Assembly: GCA_003260075.1 (NCBI GenBank)
Contig: QLIY01000080.1
Location: forward strand, 38,520 to 102,519
DNA: 64,000 bases
Reading direction: 5' to 3'
From: Phallusia mammillata
Lineage: Eukaryota > Chordata > Ascidiacea > Phlebobranchia > Ascidiidae
Position 1 is the first letter of the stretch. Each line of letters begins with the position of its first letter. This document shows, piece after piece, positions 27,932 through 38,978 of the stretch. The translations under genes were made by a program, and so were the position numbers. The notes beneath the pieces are model-generated. The model made no database searches. It was not told the DNA's origin and worked only from the letters and a program-made list of their open reading frames with translations.

Positions 27932-28317
27932 CATGGGTTCTCGATAAAGTCAATCATGATGGTGTCAAGAAATATTGGCCACACAAACAAGTTTATGAAG
28001 AGAGTTTTTGACAACTTAGTTATCAAAGGGGTAAGATATAAATGCAGCAATTTATGTGTTAGTGTTTATGCGATATGATGTCGCTTATTTTTATAATGGT
28101 AAATGTAATATTGGTTGTTTTTATTTAGTTTTGGTTATCAGTCATCTGCTCTGCTGCACTTGTAGTGTTGATGAATGTTGTGAAACCGCCAGGAAGATAT
28201 CCAGATATTTTTCCTGTCATGATATCAACGCTGTCATGCACATCGTTTTTACTTTTTTTAGGAGTTTTTCATTGTTTTCAGTTTGGAAATGTTGATGAGG
28301 ATAAGAAAACAAATTGA
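27932..28317 (+). pseudogene. Partial copy of ALG6 last two exons
   Basis: 27932-28030 repeats the end of exon 7 ([19 protein letters not shown] frame, with changes) and 28129-28317 repeats the last exon to its stop. No upstream exons accompany it, so it cannot make ALG6 alone. It may simply be the second allele of the gene's 3' end. Confidence 0.85.
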
Positions 28318-28890
28318 CATGTAGCGCATGCCTAAGGTGTAATTTGGCTAGACACATATTTGAATCCGACCTGTTCACATTGCGTTGGTGCATAATAGAA
28401 GCTAATGCTGCTTGCATAGTGACATTGATTGAAATCTCAGGTAAAAGATCAGTCAGTGCTGGACCGGGTAAAAAACTAAAAATTTAACATTTTTGTTGTA
28501 AAAACTGAAATTGTGTGTTGGGACTTACATGGACTTGCTGGAATACTGCTATATTGCCGCCAGTCGTGCCATGCAATTTATTTTGTTGTTATAAATATAA
28601 TACTGAGCGAAAGATAAATAGCTCGGATCAGCACTGAAGCGTCGATGCGGACCAGCGATCCGTGCACACTTGTGTAGAAATCAGTGGGCTAGTAAAATCT
28701 AGCCAGCTGGAAATACGACAACTTCAGTGCTAATCTCTTGGTTTGCTGCAAACGTGACAACAAATCAATACAAGCGATCAAAGAAAAGGAAACAAACCCT
28801 TTAGAGCAGTGGTTCTTAACCTTTCTATAACGGCCGAACCCCTACGATATTCTTCAGCTTTTGGTCGAACCCCAAAGTTACATCCTATCG

Positions 28891-29632
28891 CAGTGGTACT
28901 CATTTTTTTTACTTCCACCCTTTAGAGCAGGGGTTCTTAACCAGGGGTACATGTACCCCTTGGGGGTACGAAGTACCAAAGTAGGGGGTACGACAGTCAA
29001 TGTGAAATTATACATTATTTAGGCATATTTGTGAAGAATGCGTAACAAGTTACTTTGTTATGTGTAGTTGATTTTAATTGCCTGATTGTTGGTGTTCTGT
29101 AAATTTTGTTGAACTTACAAGACTGTTTTAATGCATGCATTCAACATGTAAGTTATAAATACACTGAGATTAATTCCCATTATTGTTTGCTTCTGTCGGC
29201 CATTGTAGAGAGGGGGTACGAGAAAATATCATGAAAGCTCAAGGGGTACAAGCGCTAAAAAGGTTAAGAAACACTGCTTTAGAGGTTTTCTCACACGTTT
29301 ACCCCTTTACAAACATATAGAAAATTAAGTCCTACTACCAGAATTTATAGTTATCCTAAATTTGATATCAAATGTCACGGTAAAGTTCGGCTTTTGGCTC
29401 TGCAACAAACCCATAAAATTGTGGTCACCCACGTCACCATAAACAAGTTCAATTAAGTATTCAAGCCCAAATGCTGTTGTGTCAATTCTTGACCAAACTG
29501 ACGTATGAGTTACTATGCTAAACAGAAGTCACAGGGAAAGTTTTTATAATGCGGAAAAAATCATTCCCAGTTGGGTTGCGTCTTCGCGACCCCCTCACAA
29601 GTAATTGGCGACCCCCAGGTTGAGAAACACTG
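28891..29632. mobile_element. hAT element B, nested in A
   Basis: Left end CAGTGGTACTCA at 28891, right end GGTTGAGAAACACTG ending 29632. Flanks TCCTATCG (28883-28890) and TCCTATAG (29633-29640) match 7 of 8. It contains element C. Subterminal CGACCCCC repeats near the right end fit the same element class. Confidence 0.72.
28928..29276. mobile_element. hAT MITE C, 349 bp, nested in B
   Basis: Left end CAGGGGTTCTTAACC, right end GGTTAAGAAACACTG. Exact 8-bp direct repeats CTTTAGAG at 28920-28927 and 29277-29284. Subterminal GGGGTAC repeats occur at both ends. No coding capacity. Confidence 0.9.
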
Positions 29633-29958
29633 TCCTATAGGTTTTTAACCCATTTTTTTGTTGGTGGGTCGTAATTGTTTTTGTTCAAACATAGTGGCAA
29701 CAGTTACTAATGTTTGTCATTTTGTTAAATTCTGACATAATAACACAAACAATTTGTTTCAGGATAGCTTTAATTCCGGCAATTTTTAGTTTTTACCAAA
29801 ATGAAGCATTGTATTTTAGCATCGGTACACAAACATGAAAAAGATGAAGTAATAAGGTAATAATTTTGCTACCAACAAAATAATGTTGTTTTTTCTGCTT
29901 ACGAACAACGCGCACAGTGCTCTTCGTTACGTCAAGAAAGAAAATAAAAACCTTAGTG

Positions 29959-30414
29959 CAGGGGTGCATAGCCTTTTTGCTAAGACGGCCGCTTCGCAGA
30001 TTCTTATTTCACCAACGGCTGCCATTTACCTGTCTTTTTTGTTTTGAAATGCTTGGTTTATATCATATATATATTCCAACTTATGTCGCCCAAAACACCC
30101 AGATTAATTTCTAGCTTGGTGCACAGATCAGTCTTAAGTGTTTATGATGTCATAATGTACATTGTGATGCTTGTAGTACCTGTTTTGTTCGCATTATTTG
30201 CACACAATATGCGTACAAAAGTCTGACGCATATGGTTATTAGGCTGGTAATACTTCTTGGTAGCACAAAAACTGTTTAGAGCAGTTCAAAAATCAAAATA
30301 TTTAGCTAGTTTTATTTACGTCACGGCCACCTGTACGTATATTTTAATAAACATGTTTACGGCCGCACAAACTCGACTCTGCGGCGGCATGCGTTCGCAG
30401 GTTGTGTACCCATG
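29959..30414. mobile_element. hAT MITE D, 456 bp, nested in A
   Basis: Left end CAGGGGTGCATAGCC, right end GGTTGTGTACCCATG (imperfect inverted repeat). Flanked by exact CCTTAGTG at 29951-29958 and 30415-30422. Internal GACGGCCGC and ACGGCCGCAC blocks near the two ends. Related to the truncated copy in the Rab intron. Confidence 0.87.
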
Positions 30415-30422
30415 CCTTAGTG

Positions 30423-30751
30423 CAGTGGTTCCCAAACTGTGGGCCATGGCCCAGTACTGGGCCACCAAGACATTTTCAATGGGCCACAGAGCCATTTGAA
30501 CAGATTCTACTGTTTTGTTATACTGTAGTTATTATGCACTTTGTTTTGAAAAACATAATATTTGCAAAGAATTCCGTATCTTGTAGCCAAATTTCAGGAG
30601 CAATCATGTATCTCATTAAAAACAAATTCCTAGAAACCATTTCGCCTGCCTTTGAGCTTTTTTTGTGCCTAAATTTACAGCACGTGGTGGGCCACGAATC
30701 GCTATTAAAAAGACATTTGAGCCACAGACCAAAAAAGTTTGGGAACCCCTG
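30423..30751. mobile_element. hAT MITE E, 329 bp, directly abutting D
   Basis: Left end CAGTGGTTCCCAAACT, right end AGTTTGGGAACCCCTG. Flanked by exact CCTTAGTG at 30415-30422 and 30752-30759. The left flank is also the right flank of element D, so the same 8-mer is present three times. Subterminal GGGCCA repeats. Confidence 0.92.
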
Positions 30752-31537
30752 CCTTAGTGTAACCAACCAGCGTTTTGATATTTGGCAAATAGAAATGCCA
30801 TTTTTAGCGACTATAGGCCTAGACCCAAAAGTTTGACGAAAACGAGTATTTGAATTATACTTCAAAAAGACCTTCGTCGACCTCCTGATTCGGCTTTGGC
30901 GAACCCCCGGGGTTCGATCGAACCCTGGATAAGAACCACTGCCTTAGAGTTCGTTGAATCGATGGATCTGCTACGGCTGCAATTCTTTGGGTAGTGTTGT
31001 TCCCCCCAAATTTTTCTTAGTAACACTCTTTGTCCACCCAATATTTTTGTTAGTTTGTCTCAAAAGAGAAAGGTATATATGTAATCTAATATCATATACC
31101 ACACAAACCCTTTATTGCCCTTCATAGACACTGATTGCCTTTTTAACAAAATGCATTGTATTTGATTTTTATAAGAATGTGTAAGAATTGATTTTTATAA
31201 CAATTTTAACCCGGAAATAAACATTTTCCAACTTGTAATAATATCATATGGGCACAATGTCGCTTTGCTTTTTTTGCCGTTTTGCCAGCATTAGGAGAAT
31301 AGACTTAGAGAACCCACACCTGAGGTGTTGCATCTTCCAGCTTCCGCTCGCGGGGAAAATGCGGCCAATCGAATAAGGGTGGTGGGGCCCGCAAAGATGG
31401 ATTTTAAATAACGTAACGAGCGGATTAAATTAAAACAGAGAAAGATCGTGCGGATGGTTTAACCACATGCGAACGAGGGTTTTTACCATATTTATTCGAT
31501 TGTGAGCTCCGGCTTATATAGTTTTTTTTTATCCACA

Positions 31538-32414
31538 GTTGGTGCGGCTTATCACACCGATATTATTTTTACAACCGTGCTTTTTGATTCATTTTAGGTT
31601 CAAATTTATTATGTAGATTTTATACGTCAACATAGGTCCAAATAGATATAATTATTTGCTTGATAAACAAATATGAGAAAATAGTCTTTTTGCCCAACTC
31701 GAAACCTCATGGCTTAAAAATAAATATATATAAACGTGCACTTTCGTCGAAGAGAGTTTGTTTTAATAAACACTGTTATTGACTGAGCATCTGCAAGTTG
31801 TCATAAATTTTGTACCGCTACAGCATCGGTTAAACTATTATTCAAATTCCCGCTTCCATCAAAAATCCCCCTCTTAGAAGGGGGGGGGGCAATTGATATC
31901 AGTTATCACTGTAGTGCAGTGGTTCCCAAACTTTTTTCTTTTAAGGCGCATTTTAGAGGGGGGGGGGATGACTGAGCATCTGTAACTGCAAGTTGTCATA
32001 AATTTTGTACCGCTACAGCATCGGTCAAACTATTATTCAAATTCCCGCTTCCATCAAAAATCCCCCTCTTAGAATCGGACTTCATGCACTTAATTAAGCA
32101 GTAAGCACAGAAAGCTATGAGGAAGACAAACGGCGAATTCTTTACAAAAAAATTAGGTAACAGCAAAAAGAGTTGCATTAGATGTTGACGTCAACATTTA
32201 ACACTTTAGCCAAGAAACTGTTTTGCTCGACGTGTTCTTTACATTTTTTGGTAATTGATATCACTGTAGTGTGTATACTATAATACTAGTGATCCAGTTC
32301 GCATTATTATTATCACTTATTTATTGTTTATTGGTACAGATCCAAGTACCTACCTACCTACCTACAGGCATTATTTATAAAAAAGTAAAAAAATTGGGCT
32401 TGTGGATTTTCATC
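31538..32414. repeat. Intergenic with duplication flanked by two poly-G runs and a hAT end
   Basis: 31783-31877 and 31967-32073 are near-identical copies of about 95 bp (ACTGAGCATCTG...TCCCCCTCTTAGAA). Between them lie G runs at 31880-31889 and 31958-31966 and a 70-bp segment holding a truncated hAT left end (CAGTGGTTCCCAAACTTTTT near 31918). A short TACC repeat sits at about 32351-32365. Confidence 0.8.
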
Positions 32415-35400
32415 ATGAAAAGAAGCACAAATCGGTAAGTTAATAAATCATTTACAGCTATCGAAAACACGATTCTAAATCTACAATATCTCTTGCAGGA
32501 AAGCTACAAAGTCATTGACAGGGCTGTTCAATGAAGCTGCATTACAACATTACAACAGCCAGCAAGAAAACATAAATGACAATTTAAATAGATACTTCAA
32601 ATCACTGCAGATGGCAAGCAGCTCAGCAACATCAACTCCAATGGCAAAGGGCAGACAAATGTAAATGAACTTGATTATAAATAACCTAGTAGTATATAAT
32701 ATGTAGTATAATCGGAGTTCCAGACAAATTTTGATAATCCAAAAGCAGTATGAACAGTGCATATGTTTATTCGATGATTTACGATTACCCAGATATAATA
32801 ATGATACGATGATGCTAACTAAACTGCAGCAACAGAAATCTTTTTCAGCTTGTCTCACTGTAGATCATGTGTTGAATTAACCACACTTGAATGTTACTAA
32901 AAAATCACTATGTCAAACTTGGCCATCACACATAACATAGTGCAAACATAATATCACATACTGTGATTTACAGAACATGTATGCAGTTCCATGTATCATG
33001 CAATAAGTATTCTTTTTTGTTGCAGAAATACACTATATTCTGGTCTCCCTGCTCCTGAAACAGGTAAAATACTGATTGTTTGACTTATATCGACTTTTGA
33101 CCATGCTTTGTAGATTTGCAGAACTAAAATGTACAACACAAACTTATAGTAGTTACACAATATTATATTTTAAAATTCTTTTAATATGGTTAATTGCAGA
33201 AAAAGTGGATCAACATAAAACCACTGAACAAACAGGGGAAACATCAAGGGACATTCCTGACCAACAGAAATTTTTTCGGAAAGTTCAAACTGCTCGCAAA
33301 TCAATCCGACATAGTGCCAAATCGCTAAAACAAATTCAAAAGATGAAAGACATGGAAATACATACATCATCCACCTTAGTTACAACTTTACGTCCTCCTT
33401 CAGAAACAGAAAATATTGAAACAACAACAATCTTACATGAAAACATGTTTGATTTGTCTGCCAACGACCATGACATTGCTGTTGGTACTATTGACCCCAA
33501 TCGAATGTCAAGCAATGATGCAGTAAAAATACAAAAAGAAACTGTACAAAACACTTTTAGGAAAAAACAATCAAGGAAAAATGAATCCAGAAAAAAACAA
33601 AATTTGAGGGGGCCCCGAAAATCACTACAATTACTTCAAGATGAAGCAAATAGGTTTGTAACCTACACAGAAGATTTGCCTGAAGCGCATTCTGCTACAC
33701 TGGTTCAAGAAAGACAGCAAAAACTGAGAAAACGACCTTCTGCATCTTTTGATTCGAGTAAAAGTTCAAAACTGACTAAACATACCAAGGAAGGTGATGA
33801 ACAAATACAAACAAACAGACATTTACCAAATCAAATGAAAAAAAGAAAGGCTAAAAGTGCAGGTTTAACTGAGCAAAATCATACAACAGAATCTATAACA
33901 CAGAAGTATATCTTGTCACGAACCTCAGAAACACTTTCACCTAAAAAAACTGGACAGAAATCTAAAACTAATAAAACCAAGACAAAATCGAAAAGGTCTA
34001 ATGATAAATTAAGTAGTCCCAAAGTGAATAATCAGCAACCATCACTAGCAAATAGAACTACAGAAGATGTCAGAGACATTAACTTGTTTACCGGAAATGA
34101 AGTAACACCCCAAACTGATGACTCCAATCTCCTTGTGGCAGAACCCAGAAAAGCCAAATCAAAAGGTTGAAGCTATCTTAAAACAGTTTTGTAGTTGTTA
34201 AATAATTTGTAACTTGTTTGTTTAGAAGCAGACTTACAGTTAACATCGCCTGATCACCGATCATTTATACGAAGACAAATTGGTACCATAAGGGAACCGA
34301 TCATGTTCTCTGGAGTTATTGAACGATCATTCAAGACCAGCATGTCAGGTTGGTATCAGACATATGTTGGTTAGGCTAGGGATTTATGATTTGCCACAAA
34401 ATTTATTTTTAAGTGATGTCATTTTAACATGTTGGTCGCCATATTTAACATCTATTTGTAAAAAAATATTGTCTTGTAGGACATTCTTCCCAGATGAAGC
34501 AGTCTGTTATAGAAAATGTGGTGAAGAAATACAACAAAAAGTTGCTACACCATGGCCATGCAAATTCCTCCGTAAGTCACACAGCTTGATATAAACAATG
34601 CAATCTGTGCTTAACATGGGACATTTTTTCAAGGCTGTGGAAAAGTTGGCAAGTGAAGCAGTAACGTTGTTGGGAAAAGAAACAATGCAGAATTTTCCCA
34701 AAAGCTTTTGGGTGCAAGCCTCAAGGTGGGCCCATTTTACTTAGCTGTTGTTTGGTGTCATTATGCTCATCATATCTTCTCTACTGCATTGAAATTTGTC
34801 ACAAGAGTTTAAATGTTGGTAATAATTTGAACTCAATAATTTGTTTATCTTCGTCATCTTGTGTGCATACTTTAGGCATGAAGTATTCATGGATTTAGTT
34901 GGAGTTTTGCAGTGTTATGATATTGTCTTCTAGTTCAAATCTGTTTTAATTTTAACACCACAATTCACAATGATTAATTACCTTTACAGTAAATAAAAAC
35001 TTTGACACAATGTCCGAATTGGTTGATATTGGGACAGTTTGAAGAACATGTCGAAATAGTGTGCCCATTTAAGTGTTTATGCTTACATGTCAAACAACAA
35101 AAATGATTGAGATGCATTTTGTACAATATAGTATTGCAGTACATGGATAGCTTTGATCCTACTAGCCTACCAGTTAATGAGCTAGTCTCTCCAAACAATT
35201 ATTAAAAGTATGTTTGTCCAATATGTGTTTAGTTTGGACTGCATAATTCACGTTGCATGTTTTGACTGCATCAGTCTTTTATATATTGTATTACATGTTT
35301 ATTGACAACTTTGCCTAAATATGGACAAATGCAGAAACAACTGTTGGCCATGGTTAAAGATTCCCAAACTGTAGTACATGAAAACATTCCAGGTGGTATG

Positions 35401-36200
35401 CAAAATGTTTGGAAAACACTGCCATAGTATAATAAAGTGTCCAAGCGATTTTTCTTGTTAATAAAAGAAAACCTCTGCCAAACAGATAAATAGCACATTT
35501 AACCTCATTGTTCTTTTACACAGGGACCTTAATTTTCAGTGTCCCAAAGAAATACCTTGCGAACACTTTGCCAATAGAGAACAATTCCGACGCTATGGTG
35601 AACTTGAAAAGCAAATTTGCGAAACAAGACCGGAAAGAAAAAACTTGGTAAGAAATTCCTAACTTTCGGATTGGTGGATATTTTAGCGCAATTATACTGC
35701 TACGATTTGTTTCACGCGGCGAAATAAGCACAACTTGAAATTAAAAAAAATTAAATGGATTTTTTTTCAAGATGGATCATATACAAAATTCAGTTATGCT
35801 GTTGTATGAACTGGACGCTTTAAAAAAAGTTGGGGACAAAATGCTCAGCGAAGGTTCGGCCGGTCACCTGGATTCTCAGCTTCGGGCAACGAAGTTTCGC
35901 ACTGCTTTGAACGATGGTACGCATTGGAAACTTTTGTTGCAATTCTTGAGAAAATAACAATTAGGTTCCGTTTCATTCAGGTTTAAAATTGCTTGTCTTT
36001 AACGAGGAAGTATTTTTTCTACACTATACCGTGTAACTACCACTGTTTGAAAATGTTGGATTTTGTGAAAATAGCGGACTGATGTTATTTTTTAAGTTGC
36101 GTAAAGCGTGGGTTTGGAACTATTCCTTTACAAAATGTTTTATTTATTGTTTACAGCCAAGCGACTTGCTCAACTTTTCAACACCAAGAGCCATGATTAA
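32415..36200 (+). CDS. Lys/Ser-rich basic protein of unknown function, about 600 aa, ten exons
   Basis: I do not recognise this family. Exons: 32415-32434, 32499-32660, 33026-33063, 33200-34165, 34226-34348, 34480-34571, 34634-34725, 35524-35647, 35772-35916, 36156-36200. Start MKRSTNRKATKSLTGLFNEA. Exon 4 encodes about 320 residues that are highly basic and low in hydrophobics (repeated RKKQ, KSKTNKTKTKSKRS), so probably disordered and nuclear. The C-terminal 200 residues look folded, with RRQIGTIREPIMFSG, then predicted helices including LEKQICETRPERKNLMDHIQ and a final AKRLAQLFNTKSHD. The mix of a basic disordered middle and a helical C-terminus recalls chromosome or spindle proteins, but this is only an impression. 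Exon 3 is the least certain. Confidence 0.7.
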
Positions 36201-38741
36201 ATTGTCGTTCTTCTGCTTCGGTCGACAACGTCTAGCTTACGCCGATGGAGCTTTTATTTAAGCTTAATTTGTTGCAATACTGTATATCTGTGACTTGTAT
36301 TTCTTCTTCGACATTTAAAAATACTAAAAGTATTTCGTTATTCGTGTAGTTTTGTAAAGAATGGCGCTTGCTTGACATAGATGTAGACATTAAGCCAGTC
36401 CGATAAGAAGAGATACAAGTTTTAAAATCAACAAACAGCTGAGCGTTCACACAATATAGGTGGCCGTGTGCGGATTGATAATTTCACTGGCCAACACAAT
36501 TTTTGGTGTCTTTAATGTTAAAACTGATATTGACTAATTTTGGGGTACTGATTTCAAAAATCATTACGGTTTTCTTCAATCAGGTCAACTTTTTAAGTTA
36601 TTTACAAAACCAAAATTTATGACCATATTGGTTCAATGACTTTAAAATCACGCTTTTATATGTTTGTTAAAGTTTTGTTACATTAAACACATCAATTTTC
36701 TACAGTGCAGTCGGTTTTATAGCATAAACATGTGTTCTATGCTTATGCTCTGTCTAAAAATGGTTGGTGTAGGCTAGTGGTAACTTTAAACTATACGTGT
36801 TTTATGGAGTGATTTCAGACTAGTAAAGCAAGGTGGTAAAACTAAAATTAATAGTGGCTAGGTCATCTATAAGGTGTTGCATGAATTACCAAGATGTTTT
36901 ATTCTACATTACTGGTGAATACCCATAGAACACAACTAAAAAGAAAAAAAAGATCTGTATCAAATGTTCATATCTTGCACACTTAGATGTGACTTTGGGG
37001 GTTTAGGACAAGCAATGGGCTCCACTTACCTAATGTTGATTGGAATATTACAGTAATGGACAAAAACAGTAGAAAGATACTAACATTACTAGACATAGTA
37101 CAAAACTAAGTTATTAAGCGGTCTGAAAAATTCGGAACGAAAATGAGTATAAAGCTACACTTCCCTTAAAACGTAGGGGATATAAATGATGAGAATTAAG
37201 CTGAAAGGTTCCAACAGGATATCAGTAAAACGAAACGTGTCAGGGAAGAGGGAATAATGTGGTCCTGGCTAATTACTGTTGGTCAATTAAACGGGACGAT
37301 ATTGCTGCCAGTCATTTCCAAAAGTTACAGAAGTACATGTGTAGGGTAGGCCTATATCCGATATACCTGACAACTTACAAATTTGAAACCTTTTTTTTGT
37401 TTTTTGTGTGGAATTTTGTTTGTTAGGAGTGTCTACCTGTTACATTTAAAATTAAATCGAAACTTTGTTCTTGCAATAACGGTAATTCCACATAAAATAC
37501 TCAAAACCAGTTTCACTATAGTGTATACATATAGATTGTTTTTCAAACGTGGATGTACCATAACATGAAAACTAGACGTGATACAGATAAACCGATTGCA
37601 TTTTTGAAATCAGGGCACTAAAATTAGTCAAAATCAATTAAAACATTACTGACACCAGTAAAAAAATATTTTTTTGTTGCCCTGGTTTTTGTTGCTTATT
37701 ATAATAAAGGTAGGCTACTTGAACCCACAGAAAACCGTTTTGCTAGTTTTGTGTCAAAACCATTTTTTTACAAGCAGGTAGCATCAAACTTACAACAGTT
37801 TAACAAGCACACAGGGAGTTGTATCCTATTCTGATACTTAAAGGGCACGTACGTGAACAAACACAAGGATTTAAAATAAAGTTTTTACTTTGAATATGTG
37901 GCCAACTCTTTTGGGTCAAACAATTTCTGCAGCTATTTTGAGCATATTGGCCTATGCTACTTGGCTAGGCTAGGCTACCTCGGACAAATGATTCGTTTTG
38001 CGACAGGTAACATGACGTCGATAGTTGCAGGTTTAAACACGTTGCAAGGCGCAATGTCTACTCCCACATTTTAAAATGGAACATAATCTGCTTGTTTCCT
38101 TTGAAACAATTACGTTTCCGCGTCTATTTGTAAGTGAGAACTTTGAGAACTGAGTTTTGAAAAAGAGGACGCATTAACGTTTTCGGGGCTAAGCGATCTA
38201 GTCTAGGCATGACCTTTGACGCGAAAATTAAACGGCTTTTCGTTTGTTTACCTAACGCTACACACACGCTTAGAGCGAGACGTGCGCGGGCATTTAACTC
38301 GCCTTTTTCTTTTGAATCGCGTTGACGCTGCTCACGTGAACGCGGCCAAACGTTTCGGCGGGAAACAGTTTTACAATGCTGGGCAGTGGGCACTGATGAG
38401 CGTTGAATGAATAGCAGATATGCTAGATATGTTTGTTTAGTCGATAAATTAGTTATCGTACGTTATAACTGTATCATGGTGTAGTTAGTGGCTTTATGGT
38501 TACAATAATTGTTCAGTTTACGTTTTACAGGCGCGCAGGCACACAGGGTCATTTATGTGATGGTATTGGTAAGGAGTAAGGACGACATGGTTGTTTACAC
38601 AACGGCGCACAACGACAAACGTTTAACGCATATCCAACAAAACCGCGCGAAACAGCACGTGCATTGTGATGATTTGTTCCCGATTGTTAGCGGGGAAGGA
38701 AGGATGGGCTTTTTGCGTTTTCTCGCGAACCAACCACTTGA
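36201..38741. other. Intergenic, no gene seen until the ZNF367 upstream region
   Basis: 36201-38100 is AT-rich with only short open frames. From about 38200 the sequence becomes richer in CpG (GACGCGAAAA at 38219, CGCGCGAAA at 38644-38652, TCTCGCGA near 38721), which fits a promoter for the downstream ZNF367 gene. Confidence 0.5.
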
Positions 38742-38753
38742 TTTGGCGCGAAA
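38742..38753 (+). promoter_or_regulatory. E2F-type site TTTGGCGCGAAA upstream of ZNF367
   Basis: TTTGGCGCGAAA fits the E2F/DP consensus TTTSGCGCSAAA. Further E2F half-like sites are CGCGCGAAA (38644-38652) and GACGCGAAAA (about 38219). They lie 0.2-0.8 kb before the predicted start codon. S-phase control of this gene is an inference. Confidence 0.6.
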
Positions 38754-38978
38754 TGGGAGCAATGTTCGTTTGATCTGCCCCATTTTGTTTCATATTCAGT
38801 GTGAAAGAGCAGATAGGCCGTAGCTTATTATGTGCATGTTTTTGACTATCTGATCAGTGTCTTCGATTTTTTTAAAAAACAAGTGCTTACAGAATAAAAA
38901 CTATGTAGCAGTGCAGTAATTAAATTGTATGATTTGTGTTTAGTTTTTGTTTGTGTCAGAAATGAGTTTGTAATAAAT

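Larger units (their letters stand above)
28807..30941. mobile_element. Outer hAT element (A) hosting four other insertions
   Basis: Left end CAGTGGTTCTTAACC at 28807; right end GGATAAGAACCACTG ending 30941. Flanks CTTTAGAG (28799-28806) and CCTTAGAG (30942-30949) match 7 of 8. Both ends carry GAACCCC/GGGGTTCG-type subterminal repeats. It has no visible transposase; most of its length is later insertions. Confidence 0.8.
26513..31537. repeat. About 1.4-kb duplication of the ALG6 3' end and flank; copy 2 interrupted by hAT elements
   Basis: 26513-27925 is repeated as 27932-28798 plus 30950-31537. The copies share the last ALG6 exons, a long 3' flank and the GCTGCAATTCTTTGGGTAGT and ACCACATGCGAACGAGGGTT segments, and differ by scattered substitutions and indels. 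An N at 27931 marks the joint. Copy 2 is split by a 2.1-kb hAT nest. It could be a tandem duplication, or two alleles placed side by side in the assembly with one allele carrying the insertion. Confidence 0.88.

Noticed and set aside
27932..28317. A second ALG6 gene
   Set aside because: Only the last exons are present; no upstream exons follow the N at 27931.
30402..30865. Open frames of 115-144 codons on both strands
   Set aside because: They cover hAT MITE E and its flanks; no transposase motifs.
33076..33199. Alternative start for the Lys-rich gene at 33076
   Set aside because: This part lies before a good splice acceptor (33199) and reads like intron; the upstream exons keep frame into 33200.
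35340..35430. Possible degenerate hAT MITE (TTCCCAAACT ... GTTTGGAAAACACTG)
   Set aside because: The ends are weak and the flanking 8-mers match only in part (CCATGGTT/CCATAGTA); too degenerate to list.
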